Part shown: piece after piece, positions 28,473 to 36,373 of the stretch
Numbering within the stretch: position 1 is the first letter of the stretch
Layout: each line of letters begins with the position of its first letter
Origin: Bacillota bacterium
Lineage (GTDB): Bacteria > Bacillota_E > Sulfobacillia > Sulfobacillales > JAIMBI01
DNA length: 64,000 nt
Direction: 5' to 3'
Assembly (NCBI GenBank): GCA_021828405.1
Contig: JAKARZ010000006.1
Location: 4,860-68,859 of the forward strand
Program-made: the position numbers and the translations under genes
The notes under the pieces: generated by a model
What the model was told of the DNA's origin: nothing
The model's input: the letters and a program-made list of their open reading frames with translations, nothing else
The model's database searches: none

Positions 28473-29840
28473 ATGTCCTCACGTTTTTGGCCTTATGTAG
28501 ATCAGCATCGGGACGCTTTCTTGGCTCTCTGGATGGACGAGGTCCGGGAGGCTGGCATCAGCGCGCAACACGCCCGCGTAGAAGAAGCTGCCGCGCTTTC
28601 GATCCGGATTCTCGAAGGTGCCGGATTCTCAGTCACCAAGCTTCCAACCCGCGGCTATCCGGTATTGCTGGCCGAGGCCCGAGGTTCGGAAGGGACGATG
28701 CCGACCGTGCTGATTTACGGACATTACGACGTTCAGCCGGCGGATCCGCTGGATGCCTGGCACAGTCCGCCTTTCGAGCCGACCATTCGCGACGGGCGAC
28801 TCTACGGCCGCGGCGCGGGAGACAACAAAGGCCAGCATCTGGCGCACATCCTGGGCATCGTTGCGCTCCGCGCGGTCGACGGGGCCCTTCCGCTTCATGT
28901 CAAGGTGGTCCTGGAAGGAGAAGAGGAGTCCGGGAGTCCCCATCTCGCAGAGACGTTCGCCAATTGTCGGGACCGGCTTCATGCGGATCTGGCCATCACC
29001 TCCGATGGCCCGATGGGGATTGGAGACCATCCGGTCATCAACTTGGGCGTCAGGGGCATCCTGAGCTTTGAGCTACGCGCCCGCGGCGCCATGTTTGACA
29101 ATCACTCCGGAAATAAAGGAAACCTGGTTCCGAACCCCGCCTGGACGTTAGTGCACGCCCTCTCGGCTCTCCACGACGAAGACGGCCGCATCAAGATCCC
29201 CGGGTTCTACGAGACTGTCCGACCCATCGGCGAACTAGAAAATCGACTCATCGCCGCCCTACCCTTTGACCCCGCCATCGTGGCGCGCACTGTGGGACTT
29301 CCCCTAGAGGCCGTGGAGCCATGGCACAAAGAAGACTACTATCGCCGTCTCATGCTGGAGCCCAGTTTCTCGATCAATGGGATGGACGCTGGCTACAAAG
29401 GCCCGGGACACAAAACCATCATCCCCGCCACCGCATCGGTGAAGTGCGACGTGCGCTTGGTAGCCGACCAGGATCCCAACCTTATCGAACAGCGTCTCCG
29501 CGGCTACCTGGCCGAAGTGGCCCCCGACGTGGAGTACGTGTCCCATGGCCACATGCGCCCCTCCCGCACCCCGCCCGATCACCCAGCATTACAGGCCCTG
29601 GCCGATGGGTTGACGGCCGCCCATGGGGTCTCGCCATATATCCAGCCGGCACTGGGCGGAGGCCTCCCAGATTATGTATTCACCCACATCCTGGGCCTTC
29701 CCTCGTTCATCATCCCGTATGCCAACGAGGATGAGGCCAACCATTCCCCGAACGAAAACATGCGTCTGGACCTGTTCTACCGTGGGATCGTGGCCACCGC
29801 CGAAATGTTGTCTCGCGTCGCCGGGGTGCTGAAGCGGTAG
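28473..29840 (+). CDS. M20-family metallo-dipeptidase
   Basis: A 455-residue zinc peptidase of the M20 (carnosinase/dipeptidase) type. Metal ligands and catalytic residues are visible: His in YGHYDVQP, the bridging Asp in GAGDNKGQ, the catalytic Glu pair in LEGEEESGS, Asp in ITSDGP and the last His in DEANHSPNE. A dimerisation domain is inserted between about residues 205 and 330. GGGAGG precedes the ATG at 28473. The gene is less GC-rich than its neighbours and lies between an unexplained stretch and a broken IS630 element, so horizontal acquisition is likely. The natural substrate is probably a dipeptide; D-amino-acid or amide substrates are possible. Confidence 0.92.
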   Translation: MSSRFWPYVDQHRDAFLALWMDEVREAGISAQHARVEEAAALSIRILEGAGFSVTKLPTRGYPVLLAEARGSEGTMPTVLIYGHYDVQPADPLDAWHSPPFEPTIRDGRLYGRGAGDNKGQHLAHILGIVALRAVDGALPLHVKVVLEGEEESGSPHLAETFANCRDRLHADLAITSDGPMGIGDHPVINLGVRGILSFELRARGAMFDNHSGNKGNLVPNPAWTLVHALSALHDEDGRIKIPGFYETVRPIGELENRLIAALPFDPAIVARTVGLPLEAVEPWHKEDYYRRLMLEPSFSINGMDAGYKGPGHKTIIPATASVKCDVRLVADQDPNLIEQRLRGYLAEVAPDVEYVSHGHMRPSRTPPDHPALQALADGLTAAHGVSPYIQPALGGGLPDYVFTHILGLPSFIIPYANEDEANHSPNENMRLDLFYRGIVATAEMLSRVAGVLKR

Positions 29841-29934
29841 CAGACCGCTACGGTAGGTGTCGAGCCCATGGGGATAAGTCCCCACCGGACACTCACAACC
29901 CCTCTTTACGGAATCTCTGTTTACGGAGGATTCC

Positions 29935-30138
29935 ATGAGTGCTCCTGGGGGCCGATTTCGCCCCGGCGCCGTGATTCTTGTGGGAAAGCATTCTGCGTGG
30001 CGCCACCTAAATCACCTGGGCTTGCACCCCACTGGGACGGTCGTTTTTGTCCGAAACACTGTCTTCGGTGCAACGCAAGGCCTTGGTCGTTGCCCCTTCC
30101 CGGTCCTTGGGGGAATGGGATGTCAGCCGGACCTCTAG
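29935..30138 (+). CDS. Small protein, possibly FeoA-like
   Basis: A 67-residue ORF with a good GGAGG site ten bases before its ATG. It reads GRFRPGAVILVGKHSAWRHL and NHLGLHPTGTVVFVRNTVFG, which faintly resembles the SH3-like FeoA domain (xLxxLGLxPGxxVxVxR), but no feoB is near and the match is weak. Alternatively it is a fragment of a decayed gene. Composition is lower in GC than the main chromosome. Confidence 0.3.
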   Translation: MSAPGGRFRPGAVILVGKHSAWRHLNHLGLHPTGTVVFVRNTVFGATQGLGRCPFPVLGGMGCQPDL

Positions 30139-30235
30139 TGTCCTAGGTTGTTAATGCGAGCTCTATACCGTATAGCATGGAATATCTTCTACATCACTAT
30201 CGACGTCTCGACGAAATGGTCGGCCACTTGCCCCC

Positions 30236-31290
30236 TTGACCCTGACCGCCGACGAGCGGACCACCTAGGAACGGTGGGCTCGCCGCCCTACCTCCCGCCA
30301 CGCCCTCGCCCTCTAGGCTGGCATTGGGCTCCGCTGCGCTGACGGCCTGTCGAATCCAGCCGTGGCCGATGAATTCGGCGTTAGCCGCCCCATGGTGAGC
30401 AAGTGGCACCAGCGGTTTGTCACGCACGGGACGGCCGAGGCCCCCCGACCTCGCCCCCCGCGGCAGATCCCCGATCAGCGGGTCGCGGAGGTTGTCGCCA
30501 AAACCCCGGAAGCGGCGCGGCCGGAGGCGACCCACTGGATTACCCGGAGCATGGCCCGCCGTGTCGGGCTCTCCAAAACTGCCATCGGCCGGATCTGGCG
30601 GACGTTTGGGCTCCAACCCCACCGCACGGAATCGTTCAAACTGTCCACGGACCCGCTGGTCGTGGACAAAGTTCGCGATGTGGTGAACCTCTACCTGGAC
30701 CCGCCGGAGCGGGCGGTAGTGCGGTGCGTGGATGAGGAGACGCAGATCCAAGCCCTCCACCGGATGCAGCCCATCCTCCCGTGGTTGCCCGGGACACCGG
30801 AACGCCGGCGTCACGACTACCAGCGGCATGGAGTCCGAGCCTCTTTGCGGCGCTGAATCTGCAGAGCGGGGAAATCGTAGGGAGTCTCCACCGCCTTCAC
30901 CGCACACAGGAGTTCAAGCAGTTCCTGGAGCAATTCGACGCCATCGTGCCGGCCGGCCTCGGCGTGCATGTGGTCCTGGACAACGACGCGACTCACAAAG
31001 CGCCGCCGATTCAGCGCTGGCGGGTCAAACACCCACGGTTCGTGCCGCACTGTACGCCGACGAGCGCCTCGTGCCTGAACCTGGTGGAGCGGTGGTTCGG
31101 GAAGCTGACCACCGATAAGCTCCTACGCTCGGCGTATCGGAGTGTGGCGGATCTGGAAGCAAACATTTGGGCCTGGGCCGCGGCCTGGAATGACCATCCC
31201 CGGCTCTATGTGTGGGTGAAGACGGCCGGCCACATCCTCGCGGCTCTTGCAAGCTATGGCAACCGAATTCACGGCTCAGGACCCGAGTCC
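30236..31290 (+). pseudogene. IS630-family transposase, inactivated
   Basis: A nearly full-length IS630 (Tc1/mariner-type) transposase in pieces. From 30236: LTADERTT-stop-ERWARRPTSRHALAL-stop-AGIGLRCADGLSNPAV, with TAG codons at 30266 and 30314, then GVSRPMVSKWHQRFVTHG (helix-turn-helix) and CVDEETQIQALHRMQP, carrying the first DDE aspartate. After RRHDYQRHG (about 30830) a frameshift moves to SLFAALNLQSGEIVGS, HVVLDNDATHKAP (second aspartate) and TPTSASCLNLVERWFG (glutamate). Two nonsense codons and one frameshift disable it. Its 3' end runs into the convergent vapC-like gene. Confidence 0.88.
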
Positions 31291-31694
31291 CCAAGGCCAG
31301 GGCATACGGTCGTCAACCCACGCGCCGCGGCCGCCGCTCGCAGGTGCGCGTCGTAGGCCACAAATGACTCCAGGCCGTATCTGTCCGCATGCAGCACTTC
31401 AGCCGTCGCCAGATGGATGGCATCCAACGTCCGCAGGCCGACCATGTTGTAGGACGCCGCCATCTCCCGAATCCGGGCGTCGACGTCCAAGCGAAGCATG
31501 TGGGCCATCACCGCAGGCACCCCGGCTACGGCCGGGGCTTCGTATCGCCTCAGCGCACGGACAACTTCGACCTCCGCCAAGCACGACGACACCAGCGTGG
31601 CCGCGTGGTGTTCCTCGACCCATGCTCGAAGGCTGTCCGATTCGGCTTCCACACGCACAAGCTTCACGATGGCCGACGAATCGAGGTAAATCAC
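31269..31694 (-). CDS. vapC: VapC-type PIN-domain toxin
   Basis: A 141-residue PIN-domain RNase. The acidic residues expected for Mg2+ binding are present: Asp5 in IYLDSSAIVKL, Glu41/Glu43 in CLAEVEVVRAL, the Asp of LRTLDAIHLATA and that of FVAYDAHL. VapC toxins cleave tRNA or rRNA to stop growth. It starts at GTG 31694, overlapping the stop of the upstream antitoxin remnant by four bases (GTGA), the classic toxin-antitoxin layout. The upstream partner has lost its N-terminal half, so how the toxin is restrained is unclear. The 3' end abuts the IS630 remnant. Confidence 0.88.
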   Translation of the reverse strand: MIYLDSSAIVKLVRVEAESDSLRAWVEEHHAATLVSSCLAEVEVVRALRRYEAPAVAGVPAVMAHMLRLDVDARIREMAASYNMVGLRTLDAIHLATAEVLHADRYGLESFVAYDAHLRAAAAARGLTTVCPGLGDSGPEP

Positions 31695-31885
31695 CAGCGT
31701 TCCCGCTCGCGGTCCCTTACGAGCAGACCCGCAACATCGACATCCGGCGTCTCAGCCGGCCGAGGCGCTGGCAATGGCCCGAAAGCCGTGGGCGCAACAG
31801 CCCTGTCGGTCGCGATCAGGGCATCCAAACCCGGCTCCAGCCGCTCCGTGATGGGCACCAGGCGTGCGACCAAAGTCGCATGCAT
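31691..31885 (-). pseudogene. vapB: VapB-type antitoxin, N-terminus missing
   Basis: A 64-residue frame from an ATG at 31885: MHATLVARLVPITERLEPGL, then LDALIATDRAV and PLPAPRPAETPDV. This equals the second half of Phd/VapB-type antitoxins (the strand VARLVPI, a short helix and the toxin-wrapping tail). The usual first 30-35 residues, which form the Phd fold and bind DNA, are absent; the sequence upstream in the same frame reads unrelated text toward the glycosylase gene, and no ribosome binding site precedes the ATG. The toxin-binding tail is retained and could still neutralise the toxin if made. Confidence 0.7.
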
Positions 31886-31923
31886 CCGGTGCCTGGGACA
31901 CAAGAGGGGACAACCGGCCCGCG

Positions 31924-32505
31924 CTAAACCGGAATGCCGAGCCGCTCCGCCACGCGCTGCAGATCTTCCCACGCCTCTTTCTTCTTGCGGGGGTCGCGCA
32001 AGAGATAGGCCGGGTGGTAAGTGGGCATGAGCGCACGGGTGCCCAACGTAGTCCACACGCCGCGCACCGCGGTGATGCGCACGCCCGGTCCCATGAGGGC
32101 TTCGGCGGCCGTGCGACCCAACACCAGAATCACCTCGGGATTCACCAGCGCGATCTGACGGGCCAAAAACGGCGCACAGGCCTCGGCCTCTGAGGGCGAC
32201 GGAGTTCGGTTTTCCGGCGGGCGGCACTTAACCACGTTGGCGATGAACACTTCTTGGCGCTCGAGGTGAATGGCCCGCAGCATGTCGGTCAGCAACTGGC
32301 CGGCCCGGCCCACGAATGGCCGGCCGACCTCATCCTCCTGTTGGCCCGGCCCTTCGCCCACCACCATCAGGCGGGCGTGAGCCGGGCCCTCGCCCGGAAC
32401 GGCGTGGGTGCGGCCCTTGTGCAGGCCGCACGCCCTGCACCGCGCCACCTCCCGGGCGACATCATCCAGCGAGTCGGCCAGCGTATGTCCCCCTCCCTCG
32501 GGCAT
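31924..32505 (-). CDS. Uracil-DNA glycosylase, family 4 (Fe-S type)
   Basis: Removes uracil from DNA in base-excision repair; this family is typical of thermophiles and many high-GC bacteria. The 193-residue protein has VVGEGPGQQEDEVGRPFVG (motif 1), the C-terminal TYHPAYLLR motif 2 and four cysteines for a [4Fe-4S] cluster: Cys23 and Cys26 (CRACGLHKGR), one in VVKCRPPENR and one in EACAPFL. The ATG follows AAGGAG. Distinguished from UdgB (family 5) by the GEGPGxQE motif. Confidence 0.93.
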   Translation of the reverse strand: MPEGGGHTLADSLDDVAREVARCRACGLHKGRTHAVPGEGPAHARLMVVGEGPGQQEDEVGRPFVGRAGQLLTDMLRAIHLERQEVFIANVVKCRPPENRTPSPSEAEACAPFLARQIALVNPEVILVLGRTAAEALMGPGVRITAVRGVWTTLGTRALMPTYHPAYLLRDPRKKKEAWEDLQRVAERLGIPV

Positions 32506-32587
32506 GCTGCTTGCTCCTTGGCGGCTTTCCTTCGTTGCTCCCAGTGTAGAGGCAACGGGGGCAGGCGTCTACGCCCACCAGCGCCGG

Positions 32588-33745
32588 CTAGGTGCCGCTC
32601 ACCTGCTGTCCGCCGATGTACACGGCCTTGGTGGTGGCCTGCACGTGGGTGAGTGGGTTGTCGGTGAACAGGGAGAAGTCCGCCTCAAGTCCGACCTGGA
32701 GACTGCCGACACGGTCCCCGACCCCCACAATTTGGGCCGGCACGCTGGTGATGGCGGCCAGCGCCAGGGACTCGGGCATACCCGCGCGCACCGCCAGCCC
32801 GGCGTAAATCGCTAGATACTGCGAGGGAATCACGGGATGGTCGGAGCAAATGGCGGTCGCCACGCCAGCCCGGGCCAGGATGCCGGGCGTGGCAAAGCTC
32901 TTGTGCCGCGTCTCCGCCTTGCTGGCCGCCCCAAACGTCGGACCCACCACGGCCGGCACGCCCCAGCCCACCACGTCGTCCAAAATAAAATGCGACTCCG
33001 TGGCATGGTCCATGACCCACTTGAGCCCAAACTCACTGGCGACGCGGTGCGCGGTGGCGATGTCATCGGCTCGGTGGCAGTGCACCCGAAGGGGGATGTC
33101 CCCCCGCACCACCATCGCCAGCGCCTCCAGCTTCGGGTTGTAGTCCCGCACGCCTAAGGGTGGCTGATTGGCGTAGCGGCGAGCCCGCTCCAGCCACTCG
33201 CGCAGGACCGCGGCCACCCCAGGGCGACTTGCAGGGCGGCGTTTGGCATTGGCGCCGTGCACGCGACGCGGGTTTTCGCCCATGGCCGCCTTCATGCCTC
33301 CGGCCGGGACCATGACCATCTCTTCGACCGTGCGGCCGGCCAGATGGACCGTGCAGCCTAGTCCCCCAATGACGTTGGCAGAGCCCATCGTCACGTACGC
33401 TGTGGTCACACCTGCGGCGAGCGTCTCCGGGATGGCCGGGTCGCGCGGGTTCAACCCATCCAGCGCCCGCACATCGGCGGTCACCGCCTCGGTGGCCTCG
33501 TTGCCGTCGGCCGAATCGCCGGACTCGCCTTTGGTCGACAGACCAATATGGCTGTGGGCATCCACAAAGCCCGGCAGGCACCACAAGCCCTGACCGTCAA
33601 CCACCCTGACCCCGGCGGCCGGTGTGTAGTTCGCACCGATAGCCGCGATGCGGCCGTCGGCGTTGACCAGGAACCCTCCCCGCTCCACATATCCAAGATC
33701 TCCGCCGTCCAAGAGCCTCACATTCGTCACGGCAAACGGTGTCAT
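32588..33745 (-). CDS. Amidohydrolase (imidazolonepropionase-like)
   Basis: A 385-residue metal-dependent amidohydrolase. The N-terminal metal site HSH is seen in GFVDAHSHIGL, later histidines in RVHCHRADD and MDHATESH, and the final Asp in ICSDHPVIP; the composite beta-sandwich ends with ADFSLFTDNPL. Family members hydrolyse cyclic amides or prolidase-like substrates; the substrate here is unknown. The ATG at 33745 overlaps the TGA of the asparaginase gene (ATGA), so these two genes and the amidotransferase upstream form an operon that looks devoted to amide or amidine hydrolysis. Confidence 0.85.
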   Translation of the reverse strand: MTPFAVTNVRLLDGGDLGYVERGGFLVNADGRIAAIGANYTPAAGVRVVDGQGLWCLPGFVDAHSHIGLSTKGESGDSADGNEATEAVTADVRALDGLNPRDPAIPETLAAGVTTAYVTMGSANVIGGLGCTVHLAGRTVEEMVMVPAGGMKAAMGENPRRVHGANAKRRPASRPGVAAVLREWLERARRYANQPPLGVRDYNPKLEALAMVVRGDIPLRVHCHRADDIATAHRVASEFGLKWVMDHATESHFILDDVVGWGVPAVVGPTFGAASKAETRHKSFATPGILARAGVATAICSDHPVIPSQYLAIYAGLAVRAGMPESLALAAITSVPAQIVGVGDRVGSLQVGLEADFSLFTDNPLTHVQATTKAVYIGGQQVSGT

Positions 33746-34758
33746 CGCACCTGCCCCCATTGCAATTCGACTATCGGCATCATCTCGCCTATCGGCCGGC
33801 CGGCGTAATGGGCCACGGACTCCACGGCCAGCGCGGCGAGCCGCATCCGCGCGTCCTCGGCCAGCACCGGCAGCAGGCTCAGCACCGCCGCCACCAGCGA
33901 GCGGCGGGCTCGCGTCCCCCCGTCGTCCACCTTGATGGCCACCCCCCAGCCGCGCTCCGGGAGCGCCCCGCAGTACACGCCCTCGGCGCCACCCTTAGAC
34001 ATCACGCGGCTACCCGTCGCCTCGGCCAACCTGGCTTCCAGGCGGCCCTCGCCCGACACCAACTCGGGGTGCGTGCGCATGGCCTCGGCCACCAACTGTC
34101 CCGCGGCCGCGTGGTCGTCGGCAAGCCCCCGGCCGTCGTACAGGCGGGCATAGGCCCAGGCCATGCGCGACAGCGGCAGGTAAAAGGTCGGCACGCCACA
34201 GCCATCCACCCCCGTGGCCAGGTGGCCTGCGGGCACGCCCGTGAACTCGGCCACCACCTGGCGGATCTCCTGCTGCACCGGATGATCCGGCTCCACGTAG
34301 CCAGTCGTGGCCGCGCCGCGCACGGCGGCCGTGAGCAGCATGCCGGCATGCTTGCCCGAGCAGTTGTGATGCAGCGGTGAAGGCTCGAGGCCGGCGCGCC
34401 GCATCGCGTCCGCCGTGGGCACGTGCTTGGGCCAGTCCGCCCCGCATGCGAGATCGGCCGCCGTCAGGCCCCCGCGCTTAAGCAGGCGCTCAACGTGCGT
34501 GAGGTGCCGGGGCTCGCCGCTGTGGGACGCCGCGGTGATGGCCACGTCCGAAGCGTCCAGGCCAAACTGCGCCACCGCGCCCGACAGCACCAGCGGCACG
34601 GCCTGGAACGGCTTGGCGCTTGACCGCCAGTATGTTTCCCGGTGGGGATTACCGAACCACGCCACCAAGCGCCCGGCACTGTCCACCACCACCCCGTCGC
34701 CGCCAACGACGCTCTCCACGCGCCCGCCACGCCGAATTTCTACGACCGCCTCAGCCAA
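33742..34758 (-). CDS. Asparaginase II family protein (thermolabile type)
   Basis: Belongs to the asparaginase_II family (Rhizobium etli AnsA-like), unrelated to E. coli AnsA/B: YWRSSAKPFQAVPLV, ITAASHSGEP, HHNCSGKHAGML and GVDGCGVPTFYLPLS are signatures, the SxxK-like serine/lysine pair being in RSSAKPF. It likely deaminates asparagine to aspartate. I start it at TTG 34758, giving LAEAVVEIRRGG as the natural N-terminus with GGGAGC upstream; in-frame GTG 34794 and TTG 34806 are alternatives overlapping the previous gene more deeply. It overlaps both neighbours. Confidence 0.88.
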   Translation of the reverse strand: MAEAVVEIRRGGRVESVVGGDGVVVDSAGRLVAWFGNPHRETYWRSSAKPFQAVPLVLSGAVAQFGLDASDVAITAASHSGEPRHLTHVERLLKRGGLTAADLACGADWPKHVPTADAMRRAGLEPSPLHHNCSGKHAGMLLTAAVRGAATTGYVEPDHPVQQEIRQVVAEFTGVPAGHLATGVDGCGVPTFYLPLSRMAWAYARLYDGRGLADDHAAAGQLVAEAMRTHPELVSGEGRLEARLAEATGSRVMSKGGAEGVYCGALPERGWGVAIKVDDGGTRARRSLVAAVLSLLPVLAEDARMRLAALAVESVAHYAGRPIGEMMPIVELQWGQVR

Positions 34759-35497
34759 CGAACCGAGCTCCCGCGACCGACGCGCGGGCTGCACATGCGC
34801 CCACAAACGCCAAAAACAGCCGCTCGGCGTGTGCCTGCCGCCCCACCAGCGTCTCCGGGTGCCACTGCACGCCGATGGCGAACCGCCCCCCGGAGCCCTC
34901 CATGTCCATAGCCTCGATGGCCTCGATCACGCCATCGGGCGCCTGGGCCACGGCGCGAAAGCCCGCGGGGACCCGCTCCACCGCCTGATGGTGGAACGAG
35001 TTCACGGCCAAGGGCCCCGGTCCCACAATGTGCGCCAACCGGGACGTCGCATCCAGCATCACGGTGTGAGTGGTGTCCTCGCGGGCCTGCGCCTGTGTGT
35101 GGTTCAGCGCGTCTGGCTGCAGTCGGGGGATGTCCTGCACCAGCGACCCGCCGAACGCCACCGCCAGGGCCTGCATGCCTCGGCAGATGCCCAGCACCGG
35201 CACATCCGGCGCGAGCGTCCGCAGGTAAAGGATTTCGGCCGCGTCCCGCTCGGGAGAGTAGCCCGCCCAGTCCGTGCCCTCGTCCGCCGCGCCGAAAAGC
35301 GTGGGGGCGAAGTCGCCGCCACCGGTCAGCAGCAGGCCATCCAGCACCCGGACCGCATCGGGATTCGGCACGTTCGGCAAAAGGACCATCGCGGCGCCGC
35401 TCTGGGCGAGCGCCTGAATGTAGGTCCCGGCCACTTGATCGTACGGCCGCGCGCCGCCCCCCGCGTGCCGCATCGTAATGCCCACCACCGGTTTCAT
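34751..35497 (-). CDS. Gamma-glutamyl-GABA hydrolase-like class I glutamine amidotransferase
   Basis: A 248-residue peptidase C26 (PuuD-like) protein. The nucleophile is the cysteine in LGICRGMQALAV, the oxyanion segment is LLLTGGGDF and the catalytic His-Glu lies in GVQWHPETLV, with the HHQAV segment typical of PuuD. It would release glutamate from gamma-glutamyl amides. The ATG at 35497 was preferred to a start at 35524. It heads the three-gene amide-hydrolysis operon with the asparaginase and amidohydrolase genes. Confidence 0.88.
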   Translation of the reverse strand: MKPVVGITMRHAGGGARPYDQVAGTYIQALAQSGAAMVLLPNVPNPDAVRVLDGLLLTGGGDFAPTLFGAADEGTDWAGYSPERDAAEILYLRTLAPDVPVLGICRGMQALAVAFGGSLVQDIPRLQPDALNHTQAQAREDTTHTVMLDATSRLAHIVGPGPLAVNSFHHQAVERVPAGFRAVAQAPDGVIEAIEAMDMEGSGGRFAIGVQWHPETLVGRQAHAERLFLAFVGACAARASVAGARFVG

Positions 35498-35572
35498 TCC
35501 ACGTGCGCTTCCCCTCTGTCTCACTTTTGCCCACTCGAGCTTGGCGGCGTCGCGAGCGTCCCCCGCCCAAGC

Positions 35573-35920
35573 CTAAACGTCCAGCAACCCCAGGGAAATC
35601 GAGAGGGCGCGATCCACCCGCTCCATGATATGCGGGGCCAGGAGGCCGACACGGTCTTTCAGTCGACGTTTGTCGAGGGTGCGCACCTGCTCCAAGAGGA
35701 TCAGGCACTCACGCCCCAGTGGCGATTCCTCGCGCGCCACCGTGACATGAATCGGCAGGCGGCCCTTGCTGTGCTGCGACGTGATGGCAGCTACAATCAC
35801 GGTGGGACTGTACCGGTTGCCAATGTCATTTTGCAACACCAGCACCGGGCGGACCCCCCCTTGCTCCGATCCCACCACTGGCGACAAGTCCGCAAAGAAA
35901 ATGTCGCCGCGACGGACCAC
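35573..35920 (-). CDS. ndoA: Endoribonuclease toxin NdoA (MazF/PemK family)
   Basis: A 115-residue MazF-like mRNA interferase. RRGDIFFADLSPVVGSEQGG, RPVLVLQNDIGNRYSPTVI and AAITSQHSKGRLPIHV are near the Bacillus EndoA consensus; the catalytic Arg and Thr of the family are in RPVLV and AAITS. It starts at GTG 35920, five bases after the antitoxin's stop, behind AGTAGG. Located downstream of alr and the antitoxin gene, the canonical position in Bacillota, so it is probably a chromosomal housekeeping toxin rather than mobile. Confidence 0.95.
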   Translation of the reverse strand: MVRRGDIFFADLSPVVGSEQGGVRPVLVLQNDIGNRYSPTVIVAAITSQHSKGRLPIHVTVAREESPLGRECLILLEQVRTLDKRRLKDRVGLLAPHIMERVDRALSISLGLLDV

Positions 35921-35925
35921 CGATC

Positions 35926-36207
35926 CTACTGGTCGTTGGGACTCGCTGCGTCCACTTCGCATGCCTCCGGCTCCCACTGTTCCTCACGCAAATGGCAGTA
36001 CATCTCACCCCACTCGCGGTACCCCGCGATAAGCTCATCGCGGAGCCGCTCGCGCGCAAGCTGATCCACATACCGGGCCACACTTTCGCGAATCAAATCG
36101 GCGCGCCCGCGGTGCTGCTCGCGCCCCAAATCATCCAGGGCCTCGATCAGTTCTCGGGGCATGCGCACAACCAGCCGGGCCACGGCCCCTCGACGCTCGT
36201 GTTCCAC
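35926..36207 (-). CDS. ndoAI: Antitoxin NdoAI (ribbon-helix-helix)
   Basis: A 93-residue antitoxin. The ribbon-helix-helix is ARLVVRMPRELIEALDDLG and ADLIRESVARYV; the C-terminal tail RDELIAGYREWGEMY would wrap the toxin. GTG 36207 has GAAGAGG upstream and gives the usual N-terminus; ATG 36249 would add 14 residues. It sits directly upstream of ndoA and downstream of alr and is expected to repress its own operon. Confidence 0.9.
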   Translation of the reverse strand: MEHERRGAVARLVVRMPRELIEALDDLGREQHRGRADLIRESVARYVDQLARERLRDELIAGYREWGEMYCHLREEQWEPEACEVDAASPNDQ

Positions 36208-36373
36208 GGGGACGCACCTCTTCCACTTCCAGCCTCGCTCGGTCTCCACACGATTGGACGTAAGCTCGACGCCGCTTCATTATAGGCTTTCGGCCCACAG
36301 CAGTCAGCATCCGGCCTTTTTCAATCACGTGTGGGCACACGAGGCCCCAGTGGTCCGACCCGAGCCGCCGCGG

